This document shows positions 8,876-19,097 of a DNA stretch of 64,000 bases, piece after piece (position 1 is the first letter of the stretch; each line of letters begins with the position of its first letter). This DNA comes from Brachyspira innocens ATCC 29796 (GTDB taxonomy: Bacteria > Spirochaetota > Brachyspiria > Brachyspirales > Brachyspiraceae): NCBI RefSeq assembly GCF_000384655.1, contig NZ_ARQI01000128.1:1-64000 (forward strand), read 5' to 3'. A program made the position numbers and the translations under genes. A model generated the notes under the pieces. The model saw nothing but the letters and a program-made list of their open reading frames with translations, had not been told where the DNA came from and did not search any database.

Positions 8876-9745
8876 ATGCTGATATATTCATTATCTATAA
8901 AATTAGAAAGAGGGTTTGAGGATATAATAGAGGCTGTTATAGAAAGCGGTCAATTAAATATATTGGGTTTTAATATAGAGTTCCCAATAGAAGACAGCTC
9001 TTCGTCTATAGTAAATATATATAATGAAACAGAAGATATATTAAAAAATAATCTCTCTATAATAGAAGAAAATATAAAAGATATTGCGAGTTATACTTTA
9101 ACTACAAAACAGTTAAAATCAGAAGAATATTTAACTTCATATATAGAGTTCTTAAAGCCTTTTGATATTGGAAATATAACTATAGTGCCGAACTTAAAAG
9201 ATTTTCATAATGAAGAAAGTGCTAATCCTCTTTATATAGCAAAACAGTATGCATTCGGAACAGGTACTCATGAAACTACTTCTCTTGCTCTTGAGATGAT
9301 TAATGAATATGCTGATAATAACGATATAGCCTCAAAGAGTATTGCTGATATTGGATGCGGAAGCGGTATATTATCATTATTTGCATACAAACTTGGGGCT
9401 AAAAATATTACTTCAATAGATATAGACAATGATGCTGTTAATTGTACTCTTGATAATGCTTCATATAATAATATAAAAATAGATAATGTTATACTTGGAA
9501 GTGCTAAAGATTTAATTAATATGCATCTTAAATTTGATTTGGTTATTGCCAATATAGAAACTGATATATTAATAGAAATACTTCCAGACTTAAAGTCTTT
9601 ATTAAAAACAGATTCTGCTTTAATATTATCAGGTATATTATTAGAAAAAGAATCATTTATGAAAAATGCTATAAGAGAAAATAAACTAAATATTATTTTA
9701 AGAAAATCAAAAAATGATTGGATATCTTTAATGCTTAAACAATAA
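8876..9745 (+). CDS. prmA: Ribosomal protein L11 methyltransferase
   Basis: PrmA transfers methyl groups from S-adenosylmethionine to ribosomal protein L11. The C-terminal Rossmann domain shows AFGTGTHETT (substrate/SAM loop, about 122-131), DIGCGSGILS (SAM motif I, about 159-168) and VIANIETDILIEILP (motif IV, NxE instead of the usual NIL). The N-terminal 110 residues form the family's substrate-recognition region and are weakly conserved. The ATG at 8876 follows TTGGAG. At 289 residues it is close to the usual length. Confidence 0.9.
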   Translation: MLIYSLSIKLERGFEDIIEAVIESGQLNILGFNIEFPIEDSSSSIVNIYNETEDILKNNLSIIEENIKDIASYTLTTKQLKSEEYLTSYIEFLKPFDIGNITIVPNLKDFHNEESANPLYIAKQYAFGTGTHETTSLALEMINEYADNNDIASKSIADIGCGSGILSLFAYKLGAKNITSIDIDNDAVNCTLDNASYNNIKIDNVILGSAKDLINMHLKFDLVIANIETDILIEILPDLKSLLKTDSALILSGILLEKESFMKNAIRENKLNIILRKSKNDWISLMLKQ

Positions 9746-9786
9746 ATAATTAAAAAATAAAATAATAAAAATTTACGGAGTATATT

Positions 9787-11085
9787 ATGGAATTAATAGA
9801 TTTAGTAAAAAATGCAAAAGAAGCAGCGTATATATTACAATCGCTTGATACAGATATAAAAAATAAAGCCTTACTTGAAATAGCTAAAAAAATAGAAGAA
9901 AATAAAGATAAAATATTTGAAGCTAATAAAAAAGATTTAGAATACGCCCAAAAACTTCTTGATGAAAATAAAATTTCTAAATCAATGTTTAACAGATTAA
10001 AACTAGATGAAAATAAATTAATAGATGTTGTTTCTGGTATAAGAGATGTTGTTAAACTTGAAGATCCTATTAATAAAGTATTATTAGAAACTGAGCTTGA
10101 CGACAATTTAATATTAAAAAAAATATCCTGCCCTATTGGATTAATCGCTGTAATATTTGAAGCTCGTCCAGACGTTATATCACAAATATCTTCTTTATGT
10201 ATCAAGTCCTCTAATGCCGTTATACTTAAAGGAGGAAGCGAGGGAGAAAATACCAATAAAGCAATATTTAACATAATAGAAGAGACTCTAAACAATATAA
10301 AAGAATTTCCAAAGCACTCTGTTAATTTAGTATTCACTAGAGAGGATATAAAAGAATTATTATCAATGGACAAATATATTGATCTTATAATACCAAGAGG
10401 AGGCAACAGTTTAGTACAGTATATAAAGTCAAATACCAACATACCTGTATTAGGACATGCTGACGGTATATGCCATTTATACATAGACGAATCTGCCAAT
10501 CAGGAAAAGGCTTTAAAAATATGTTTGGACTCAAAGGCTCAGTATCCAAGTGCATGCAACGCTGTTGAAACTATACTCATAAACAAAAATATTGCTTCAG
10601 AATATTTGCCAAAACTTTATAATCTCTTCAAAGAAAATGAAATAAAGATGAATGGTGATGAAGAAGTAAAAAAAATACTTAATCAATCAGATATAGGTGA
10701 AGTAAAAGAGTGGCATTTGGAATACGGAGACAAAGAAGTATCATTAAAAATAGTGAAAGATACAGAAGAAGCATACAATCATATTAACAAATACGGCTCT
10801 CATCATACAGATTCAATAATATCCGAAGATAAAAACAATATAGAAAAGTTTATGACATTTGTTGATTCTGCTAATGTGTACTCTAATGCTTCTACAAGAT
10901 TTTCAGACGGATTTAGATACGGTTTCGGTGCGGAAGTGGGAATATCTACAAACAAAACGCATGCAAGAGGTCCTGTAGGTTTGGAAGGTTTAACAATATA
11001 CAAGTACAAAATTTTCGGCAACTACCAGATAGTTAATGATTACGTTACTCATAAATCTAGCTTCAAGCATAAGAGAATAAAATAA
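9787..11085 (+). CDS. proA: Gamma-glutamyl phosphate reductase
   Basis: ProA reduces gamma-glutamyl phosphate with NADPH to glutamate semialdehyde, the second step of proline synthesis. The aldehyde-dehydrogenase-like fold is visible in GLIAVIFEARPDV, NAVILKGGSE and IIPRGG, with the catalytic cysteine in YPSACNAVET (about residue 256). The C-terminal GRFSDGFRYGFGAEVGIS-like block is typical. At 432 residues it is full length. The ATG at 9787 follows CGGAG. proB is not adjacent, which is unusual but not rare. A probable terminator follows at 11144-11179. Confidence 0.95.
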   Translation: MELIDLVKNAKEAAYILQSLDTDIKNKALLEIAKKIEENKDKIFEANKKDLEYAQKLLDENKISKSMFNRLKLDENKLIDVVSGIRDVVKLEDPINKVLLETELDDNLILKKISCPIGLIAVIFEARPDVISQISSLCIKSSNAVILKGGSEGENTNKAIFNIIEETLNNIKEFPKHSVNLVFTREDIKELLSMDKYIDLIIPRGGNSLVQYIKSNTNIPVLGHADGICHLYIDESANQEKALKICLDSKAQYPSACNAVETILINKNIASEYLPKLYNLFKENEIKMNGDEEVKKILNQSDIGEVKEWHLEYGDKEVSLKIVKDTEEAYNHINKYGSHHTDSIISEDKNNIEKFMTFVDSANVYSNASTRFSDGFRYGFGAEVGISTNKTHARGPVGLEGLTIYKYKIFGNYQIVNDYVTHKSSFKHKRIK

Positions 11086-11143
11086 AATATAAACAATATA
11101 AAAATATCAAATAAAATAATGCAATAATATAAATACAAAAAAT

Positions 11144-11184
11144 AAAGCTGATAGCTAAAAAATTTGGTTGTCAGCTTTTCTATT
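11144..11184 (+). terminator. Probable proA terminator
   Basis: AAAGCTGA (11144-11151) pairs with TCAGCTTT (11171-11178) and is followed by TTCTATT. The loop is 19 nt, so it is a moderate terminator. Confidence 0.55.
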
Positions 11185-11222
11185 AAGTTCATATCTAATA
11201 ATAACTTTGCATTTATAATTAA

Positions 11223-11581
11223 TTTATGCTGGAACAATTTTATTTTGTCAACTGATGCACTTTATATAGAATTATAAACTTTTTTGCCGCATACGCTCTG
11301 CAGGCTTAGCAACAGTTCTTTTGCCGTCTAGGTACCTATTGACGCTGTACACATGCGACAGAAGGAAATACCATTAGGTATGGCGCGGCACAAAGAACCT
11401 TATATCCTCAATGAACTCAGATACACTTCTCGAAAGACCGCATTTTTAACCCCAAAACAGTTATTATAATACATTTAAAACTTATTTTATTAATACTCAA
11501 TAATACTTCATACTATTCATAAATTATAATTACATTTATAAATAGCTCAAAATTGACAAAATATATTTGTTTAGGTATATA
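11223..11581. repeat. Intergenic repeat element A with outward promoter-like ends
   Basis: Terminal inverted repeats lie at 11231-11251 and 11553-11577; both contain AACAA-N6-TTTTGTCAA in the inward reading. The core (about 11281-11450) is far richer in G+C than its surroundings. It shares blocks with element B: CAGTTCTTTTGC (11313-11324), CACATGC 37 bp later (11350), and AAAGACCGCATTTT (11433-11446). GTTCTTTTGCCG (11315-11326) can fold back on 11386-11398. Each terminus reads outward as TTGACA, a 17-bp spacer and CATAAA (left) or TATATA (right). I see no transposase gene, so a non-autonomous repeat is likely. Confidence 0.7.
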
Positions 11582-11599
11582 TAATTTTTATTTAAATAA

Positions 11600-12316
11600 C
11601 TAAAGAATAACTCCAACTGTAAGCATTCTGCCCACCTGTACACCATCACGCCTGTATGAATAAAACTCTTTATCATATGTATTAAGTGAAGAAATTTCTA
11701 TATTATCTTTTAAAACGCCTAAATTAATTATTTGATCTCTTATTTCAAGTCCATTATCAAAATGCCATCTATTATTAATAATAGTTTTATTTTTAAAATA
11801 TACAGCAACCTCCTCCCCTACTTCATAATTATTTAAAGCTATATAAGGAGCAATATAAACATACATTTTTGAAGGTTCAGCATTATATTCTTTTATCATT
11901 AATTCAATAGTTTTTGGTACTATCTTATCGCGTGTTCCTTTCCAGCTAGAATGAACAGCAGCAATGGACTTTGTCTTATTACAATATATGATAACAGGAG
12001 CACAATCAGCGGTCTGCACAACTAAAGGTACATTTTTAAGATTTGTTATTAAAGCATCAGTATTTTCTACAAGTTTTTCTCTTCCGCCAAACTTATTAAT
12101 ATTATTTTCATCTATCTTTTCTATATTTACCTGATGAACCTGATGCATAAAAATGGATTTATTTATATCAAGATTTATATATTTAAAAAACTCATCTTCT
12201 TTTTTTCTTCTGTATTCGACAGTTACATCTTTAGCCTCGATATCTCTGCCTTTGGCAAGCACTGCTATATATATTTTATTATTGTCATTTTTTGAAGGAT
12301 AAAAAATATCAGGCAT
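11600..12316 (-). CDS. pgeF: Peptidoglycan editing factor PgeF (YfiH/laccase-domain family)
   Basis: This family removes incorrectly incorporated residues from peptidoglycan precursors; it was earlier annotated as polyphenol oxidase and has purine-nucleosidase-like activity in some members. Metal/active-site motifs are HQVHQ (about 58-62), TADCAPV (about 104-110) and AVHSSWKG (about 120-127). The closing SYRRDG-QVGRM segment is typical. The common CIG motif region reads PYIALNNYEVGEEV. At 238 residues it is full length. The start overlaps the upstream coiled-coil gene by 8 bp, so the two are translationally coupled. Confidence 0.88.
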   Translation of the reverse strand: MPDIFYPSKNDNNKIYIAVLAKGRDIEAKDVTVEYRRKKEDEFFKYINLDINKSIFMHQVHQVNIEKIDENNINKFGGREKLVENTDALITNLKNVPLVVQTADCAPVIIYCNKTKSIAAVHSSWKGTRDKIVPKTIELMIKEYNAEPSKMYVYIAPYIALNNYEVGEEVAVYFKNKTIINNRWHFDNGLEIRDQIINLGVLKDNIEISSLNTYDKEFYSYRRDGVQVGRMLTVGVIL

Positions 12317-12545
12317 TTTTAAGCCTTTTTATCTCAGCTTCCAATTCTTTTACCCTATTAGTTAATTCTTTAGTCTCATTTCTTGATTGTTCCATAATAT
12401 TTTCATATAAAGTAAAAAATTTTTGGGCATACTCTAGTTTTTGTTTTAATTCGTTTATCTCTTCTTTATAAATATCAATTTTAGAAGAAAGAAGCTTGTT
12501 ATCTTCCTGCAATTCTAAAATGATGTCTTTATCGCTGTATTCCAC
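12309..12545 (-). CDS. Small coiled-coil protein
   Basis: A 78-residue protein that is nearly one continuous heptad-rich coiled coil (about residues 8-76), rich in Glu, Lys and Leu. The start is a GTG at 12545 behind GAGGA with 9-nt spacing. It is coupled to pgeF by an 8-bp overlap. No family is recognised; ZapA/YneF-like scaffolds of similar size exist, but I see no diagnostic residue. A role near cell-wall or division machinery would be only a guess from the neighbour. Confidence 0.65.
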   Translation of the reverse strand: MEYSDKDIILELQEDNKLLSSKIDIYKEEINELKQKLEYAQKFFTLYENIMEQSRNETKELTNRVKELEAEIKRLKNA

Positions 12546-12626
12546 TTCCCTAAAGTCCTCAATTATTTAATATCATATTATCTATTATGTACATTATAAA
12601 ACGATTGTCAAGTATAATTGAATAAT

Positions 12627-12672
12627 AATTATTGCAGTAATTAAAAATAAAATCATAATTACTGCAATAATT
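12627..12672 (-). terminator. Long hairpin after leuB
   Basis: A 17-bp perfect stem (arms 12627-12643 and 12656-12672, core ATTGCAGTAAT) with a 12-nt loop lies just past the leuB stop. There is no strong T-run on either side. It may stabilise or terminate the leu transcript. Confidence 0.55.
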
Positions 12673-12688
12673 TATATTTATAGACTTA

Positions 12689-13777
12689 TTATATATTAGA
12701 TACTATAATATCACCCATTTCAGAACATCTCACCTGCTTATACAAATAAGTCATCATATTATGTTTAGGCATAATATCAGCTGTTCTGTATCCTTCATCT
12801 ATAGCCTTGTAAACAGCATCTTCTATGGCTTCTGCTTCATTAAACATACCAAAAGAATATCTAAACATCATAGCAAGAGAAAGTATAGTACCTATAGGAT
12901 TGGCCAAATCTTTTCCAGCAATGTCTGGAGCAGAACCATGTATAGGCTCATACATACCAATAGAACCATCAGAAAGACTAGCTGAAGGTGCCATTCCTAT
13001 AGAACCGCTTATAATACTTGCCTCATCAGAAAGTATATCTCCAAACATATTTTCTGTAACTATAACACCAAATTGTGAAGGATTAGCAGTTATCTGCATA
13101 GCTGCATTATCAACATACATGTCATTATACTGAACATCGCTGTATTCTTTAGAAAGAGTGTTCATAATTTCACGCCATAATTTTGAAGTATGAAGAACAT
13201 TAGCTTTATCTACAGAAGTTAAAGGTTTTTTAAGATTTCTAGCCAAATCAAAAGCTACTTTTCCTATTCTTAATATCTCATCTTCTTTATAAACCATAAG
13301 GTCAGTTGCCTGTCTTACACCATTAACTACTTCAAATTTATGCTCACCAAAATATACTCCTCCAGTAAGCTCTCTTACAATAACAAAATCAATAACATCT
13401 TTGCATATACTTTCTTTAAGAGGAGAAGCATATTCTAAAGATTTTAATATTTTTATAGGTCTTATATTAGCATAAAGCTTCATTTCTTTACGTAGTTTTA
13501 ATAAACCTCTTTCTGGTCTGTTTTCTGGGGCTACTTTATCCCATTTAGGACCTCCCACAGAACCTAAAAGTACAGAATCGGACTTAATACATTTTTCCAA
13601 ATTTTCATCAGTAAGAGGAACTCCGTATTTATCAATAGAGCATCCTCCCATATCAACATATTCTAAATTAAACTTATGCGAATATTTTTCAGCTATTTTA
13701 TTTAATACATCAATAGCCTTGTCTACTATCTCTGGACCTACTCCGTCTCCTTTAATAACAACAATATTTTTTTCCAT
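12689..13777 (-). CDS. leuB: 3-isopropylmalate dehydrogenase
   Basis: LeuB oxidises and decarboxylates 3-isopropylmalate with NAD, the third step of leucine synthesis. GDGVGPEI (10-17) and LLGSVGGPKWD begin the family pattern. The substrate loop RPERGLLKLRKEMKLYANIRP carries the conserved arginines, and YEPIHGSAPDIAGK with ANPIGTILSLAMM forms the cofactor site. At 362 residues it is normal length. It is the last gene of leuA-C-D-B and starts 6 bp after leuD, so translation is probably coupled. Confidence 0.96.
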   Translation of the reverse strand: MEKNIVVIKGDGVGPEIVDKAIDVLNKIAEKYSHKFNLEYVDMGGCSIDKYGVPLTDENLEKCIKSDSVLLGSVGGPKWDKVAPENRPERGLLKLRKEMKLYANIRPIKILKSLEYASPLKESICKDVIDFVIVRELTGGVYFGEHKFEVVNGVRQATDLMVYKEDEILRIGKVAFDLARNLKKPLTSVDKANVLHTSKLWREIMNTLSKEYSDVQYNDMYVDNAAMQITANPSQFGVIVTENMFGDILSDEASIISGSIGMAPSASLSDGSIGMYEPIHGSAPDIAGKDLANPIGTILSLAMMFRYSFGMFNEAEAIEDAVYKAIDEGYRTADIMPKHNMMTYLYKQVRCSEMGDIIVSNI

Positions 13778-13783
13778 AAATAA

Positions 13784-14272
13784 TTACCCCTTATTCTTTA
13801 TAGAGTTTAAAAGCCCATTGGAGTTAATTATATTTTTAATAAACTCTGGGAAAGGCTCTGCTTTATAGCTTTCATTTTTAGTAATATTTGTTATAACGCC
13901 GCTGTCAAAATCAACTTCAACTTCATCTCCATTGTCTATTTTTTTGCTTGCCTCTTCGCATTCAAGTATTGCAAGCCCTATATTAATAGAGTTTCTGTAA
14001 AATATTCTAGCAAAAGAAGAAGCTATAACGCATGATATACCAGATTCTTTAATGGCAATAGGAGCATGTTCTCTTGATGAACCGCATCCGAAATTCTCTC
14101 CTCCTACCATTATATCGCCTTTCTTTACCTTATTTACAAAATCTTTATCAATATCTTCCATACAATGAGCTGCTAACTCTTTATGATTTGCAGTATTTAA
14201 ATATCTTGCTGGAATAATAACATCAGTATCAACATTATTTCCATATTTATGAACGAAACCTCTAGCTTTCAT
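13784..14272 (-). CDS. leuD: 3-isopropylmalate dehydratase small subunit
   Basis: LeuD is the swivelling-domain partner of LeuC in isomerising 2- to 3-isopropylmalate. [13 protein letters not shown] and [15 protein letters not shown] (about 57-71) are diagnostic. The 162-residue length is that of the short, archaeal/clostridial-type subunit, matching the LeuC form beside it. It starts 44 bp after leuC and ends 6 bp before leuB. Confidence 0.95.
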   Translation of the reverse strand: MKARGFVHKYGNNVDTDVIIPARYLNTANHKELAAHCMEDIDKDFVNKVKKGDIMVGGENFGCGSSREHAPIAIKESGISCVIASSFARIFYRNSINIGLAILECEEASKKIDNGDEVEVDFDSGVITNITKNESYKAEPFPEFIKNIINSNGLLNSIKNKG

Positions 14273-14316
14273 TTAATTAATCTCTCCTATCTTATTATAA
14301 TCATTTGTTATAATCA

Positions 14317-15564
14317 TTATTTAGGCTCTGTTATATATCCAGTCAAAGCACTGTATGCAGCAGTGGCAGGACTAGCCAAATATACTTTAGAAGTTTTATC
14401 TCCCATTCTTCCTACAAAGTTTCTATTAGTTGTAGTAACAGCAACCTCATCATGGGCAAGTATTCCCATATATCCTCCCAAACAAGGTCCGCAAGTAGGA
14501 GTAGATACTGCACAGCCTGCATCAATAAATATATCCATATAGCCTAGTTTGATGCATTCTTTATAAACCTTCTGAGTAGCTGGTATAATTATGCATCTTA
14601 CATTTTTAGCTATTTTCTTTCCTTTTAAAATATTGGCAGCAGTAGCCATATCAGACAATCTGCCATTAGTACAAGAACCAATAACCACTTGATCAACTTT
14701 TATATCTTTTAATTCTTTAGCATCTTTTGTATTTTCTGGTAAATGAGGACAAGCAACTGTAGGCTCTATTGAAGCTAAATCAATATCATATTCTTTCTCA
14801 TATACCGCATCATCATCAGCTTTAAAAATAGTATAATCTCTTTTTACTATATCTTTTAAATATTCTATAGTTTGATTATCAACCTCAAATATTCCGTTTT
14901 TAGCACCTGCCTCAATAGCCATATTAGCGATACAAGCCCTGTCGTCCATAGTAAGAGCTGAAACACCTTCTCCCCTAAACTCCATAGATTTATATAAAGC
15001 TCCGTCAACACCTATCATACCTATAATATGAAGTATAACATCTTTACCAGATACATTTGGTTTTAATTTGCCTTTAAGATTAAATTTAATAGCAGAAGGC
15101 ACCTTAAACCAAACCTGACCTGTAGCCATAGCAGCGGCCATATCAGTACTTCCAACACCTGTAGAAAAAGCCCCGAAAGCTCCATAAGTACAAGTATGAG
15201 AATCAGCACCTATTATAACTTCACCAGGAGCAACTAATCCTTTTTCTGGTAAAAGTGCATGCTCAACTCCCATATCTCCTACATCATAATAGTTGGTAAT
15301 ATCATATTTATTTGCAAAATCTCTGCATTGTTTGCATTGTTCTGCAGCTTTAATATCTTTATTAGGAGCAAAGTGATCCATAACCAAAGCTATTTTTTCT
15401 TTATCAAAAACCTTATCAAAACCATATTTTTCAAATTCATTAATAGCAACAGGACTTGTTATATCATTTCCTAAAACCAAATCAGTTTTAACCATAATAA
15501 GTTCGCCTGCCTCAACCTTATCAACACCTGCATGTGCTGCTAAAATTTTCTGAGTAATAGTCAT
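14317..15564 (-). CDS. leuC: 3-isopropylmalate dehydratase large subunit
   Basis: LeuC carries the [4Fe-4S] cluster of isopropylmalate isomerase. [20 protein letters not shown] and [11 protein letters not shown] are signatures, and [10 protein letters not shown] supplies the paired cluster cysteines, with the third in GSCTNG. At 415 residues it belongs to the shorter HacA/archaeal-type group, not the enterobacterial form of about 470. The ATG at 15564 follows AAGGAT, only about 20 nt after a strong terminator hairpin that separates it from leuA. Confidence 0.95.
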   Translation of the reverse strand: MTITQKILAAHAGVDKVEAGELIMVKTDLVLGNDITSPVAINEFEKYGFDKVFDKEKIALVMDHFAPNKDIKAAEQCKQCRDFANKYDITNYYDVGDMGVEHALLPEKGLVAPGEVIIGADSHTCTYGAFGAFSTGVGSTDMAAAMATGQVWFKVPSAIKFNLKGKLKPNVSGKDVILHIIGMIGVDGALYKSMEFRGEGVSALTMDDRACIANMAIEAGAKNGIFEVDNQTIEYLKDIVKRDYTIFKADDDAVYEKEYDIDLASIEPTVACPHLPENTKDAKELKDIKVDQVVIGSCTNGRLSDMATAANILKGKKIAKNVRCIIIPATQKVYKECIKLGYMDIFIDAGCAVSTPTCGPCLGGYMGILAHDEVAVTTTNRNFVGRMGDKTSKVYLASPATAAYSALTGYITEPK

Positions 15565-15578
15565 AATTTTATCCTTAA

Positions 15579-15620
15579 ATTAAAAAAGGGCTTTTACAAT
15601 TTTTTAATCGTATAAGCCCT
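15579..15620 (-). terminator. Intercistronic terminator between leuA and leuC
   Basis: On the minus strand, AGGGCTTATAC (15610-15620) pairs with GTAAAAGCCCT (15587-15597) with one T-T mismatch around a 12-nt loop, followed by six T. It lies inside the 68-bp leuA-leuC gap and ends about 18 nt before leuC. It should lower or condition leuCDB expression. Confidence 0.75.
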
Positions 15621-15632
15621 ATTATATATTTA

Positions 15633-17132
15633 TTATAATTTATTCAAGCCGTTAATATAAGCCATCAAACTGGCCTCAATAATATCTGTACTAACTGCCC
15701 TTCCTATAACTGTTTTATCATCAGAAGACAATCTGACAATAACCTCTCCCAAAGCATCTTCACCTTCTGTAATAGCCTGTATAGAATAATTAACTAATTT
15801 AGCTCTGTTTGAAGTAAGAGAATCAATAGCCCCAAATGCCGCATCTATAGGACCATTTCCTTTACCTATAGCCTCAACAATATTTTCTTTATTGTCAAGT
15901 ATAGATACTGAAGCAAAAGATGATATAGAATCACTATCATTAACCATAAAGCTTTTTAAAGTATACATAGGATTTTCTACAGAAGCATTATTTCCTATTA
16001 GCAAAGCCTCTATATCAGTATCAGTAACTATTTTTTTCTTATCTGCTAAGTTCTTAAACTTAATAAAAGCTTCTTCTAAAGCCCTATCATCAATATCATA
16101 ACCTAAAGATTCTATTCTGTCTTTAAAAGCATGCTTTCCAGAATGTTTACCCAATACCATTTTATTTTGAGGTATTCCTATATCTTCAACATTCATAATC
16201 TCATAAGTAGAACGTTCTTTTAATACTCCATGCTGATGAATGCCAGCCTCATGAGCAAATGCATTAGCACCAACTATAGCTTTATTAGGAGCAACTACCA
16301 TACCTGATATAGTAGATAATAATTTTGAAATTTTATAAATACGTTTTGTATTAACATCAGTATAGGCATCATAAAAATCTTTTCTAGTTTTAATACCCAT
16401 TACAACTTCTTCCAAACTAGTATTACCCGCACGCTCTCCTATACCGTTAATAGTACATTCTACCTGAGTAGCACCAGCCAAAACAGCCGATAAAGAATTA
16501 GCAGTAGAAAGTCCCAAATCGTCATGACAATGCACAGATATATCAACATTATCTATACCCTTAACATTAGCTTTTAAATATTTTATAAGCTCAGCCATTT
16601 CTAAAGGAGTAGTATATCCTACAGTATCTGGAACATTGATTGTAGTAGCTCCGTTTTCTATAGCTGCAGAATATGCCTGAACTAAAAAGTCTTTATCACT
16701 TCTTGAAGCATCTTCAGCAGAAAACTCTATAAACTCAAATTTTGTTTTAGCATAAGAAACAGATTCTTTTATTGTTTCCAATACCTGCTCTCTGGTCATC
16801 TCTAATTTATGCTTTAAATGTATATCGCTTGTAGCTATAAAAGTATGAAGCATTGGGTGTTTAGCTTCAGCAAGTGCTTCATAGGCTCTGTCTATATCTT
16901 TTTTATTGCATCTTGCCAAACTAACTAGCTTAGCATTTTCTACAACCTTGCTTACTTCTCTTATAGCATTAAAGTCATCATCAGAACATATAGCAAAACC
17001 AGCTTCTATAACATCAACGCCCAATTTATCAAGCTCGGCTGCCATTTCTAACTTCTCTGCCAAATTCATAGTACAACCAGGAGATTGTTCTCCATCTCTT
17101 AAAGTAGTATCAAAAATCTTAATCTTTCTCAT
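15633..17132 (-). CDS. leuA: 2-isopropylmalate synthase
   Basis: LeuA condenses acetyl-CoA and 2-oxoisovalerate, the committed step to leucine. It opens with the TIM-barrel signature IFDTTLRDGEQSPG (5-18) and has the metal site HCHDDLGLSTANSL. GINGIGERAGNTSLEEVVM and AHEAGIHQHGVLK are family motifs. The last ~115 residues form the regulatory leucine-binding domain (allosteric feedback inferred from the family). At 499 residues it is full length. It is the first gene of the leu cluster; an outward promoter in repeat element B (17207-17235) faces it. Confidence 0.96.
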   Translation of the reverse strand: MRKIKIFDTTLRDGEQSPGCTMNLAEKLEMAAELDKLGVDVIEAGFAICSDDDFNAIREVSKVVENAKLVSLARCNKKDIDRAYEALAEAKHPMLHTFIATSDIHLKHKLEMTREQVLETIKESVSYAKTKFEFIEFSAEDASRSDKDFLVQAYSAAIENGATTINVPDTVGYTTPLEMAELIKYLKANVKGIDNVDISVHCHDDLGLSTANSLSAVLAGATQVECTINGIGERAGNTSLEEVVMGIKTRKDFYDAYTDVNTKRIYKISKLLSTISGMVVAPNKAIVGANAFAHEAGIHQHGVLKERSTYEIMNVEDIGIPQNKMVLGKHSGKHAFKDRIESLGYDIDDRALEEAFIKFKNLADKKKIVTDTDIEALLIGNNASVENPMYTLKSFMVNDSDSISSFASVSILDNKENIVEAIGKGNGPIDAAFGAIDSLTSNRAKLVNYSIQAITEGEDALGEVIVRLSSDDKTVIGRAVSTDIIEASLMAYINGLNKL

Positions 17133-17206
17133 TGTTAAAACCCTTATAATAAAAACATCATTTATAACTAAAGATGCTTTGGATTATAAAAAATATTTAA
17201 TTATAA

Positions 17207-17235
17207 TATATACTTAAACAACTATAGTTTGTCAA
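17207..17235 (-). promoter_or_regulatory. Promoter in the left end of element B, facing leuA
   Basis: Minus strand TTGACA (17230-17235), a 17-bp spacer and TATATA (17207-17212). Transcription would start near 17200, about 70 nt before the leuA ATG. It lies inside the element's terminal repeat, so leuACDB may be driven by a repeat-borne promoter. Confidence 0.6.
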
Positions 17236-17513
17236 AAAATATTTTTTAAATTCAAAATATTTGCGGGGCTTTGCCCCCGCTCTGCGTGCCTTCGGCAACC
17301 CCAGTTCTTTTGCGACCCTAAGAAGTCCTGTTGGTTGGCACATGCACATCCCGCCTGCGGCGAGAACCAAAAAGACTGCATTTTAGCACAAATTCAATAA
17401 TTTATCCTACATATAAAACATAATTAGTGCTTATTAGTATTATTTTTATATTTGCACTTTTTGCGGCGGGAAAAAGTTGAATAAAAAATTACAAACTTAA
17501 AAATGTTTAGCAT
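17207..17513. repeat. Intergenic repeat element B between leuA and ilvC
   Basis: Left end TACTTAAACAAC... at 17211-17235; a diverged inverted copy lies at about 17487-17513. The GC-rich core (17262-17385) contains a GCGGGG/CCCCGC hairpin and the element-A blocks CAGTTCTTTTGC (17302-17313), CACATGC 37 bp later (17339) and AAAGACTGCATTTT (17371-17384). CAGTTCTTTTG can pair with CAAAAAGACTG (17368-17378). The remaining 70-80 bp on each side are AT-rich. It fills nearly the whole 387-bp gap, and I see no ORF. Confidence 0.7.
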
Positions 17514-17519
17514 ATATTA

Positions 17520-19078
<1,559 letters not shown>

Positions 19079-19097
19079 TTTTTACTCCTACTATTTA

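Noticed and set aside
11049-11237. Minus-strand ORF after proA
   Set aside because: Tyr/Leu/Ile-rich translation of AT-rich DNA overlapping the proA 3' end, its terminator and the start of element A; no ribosome site or family.
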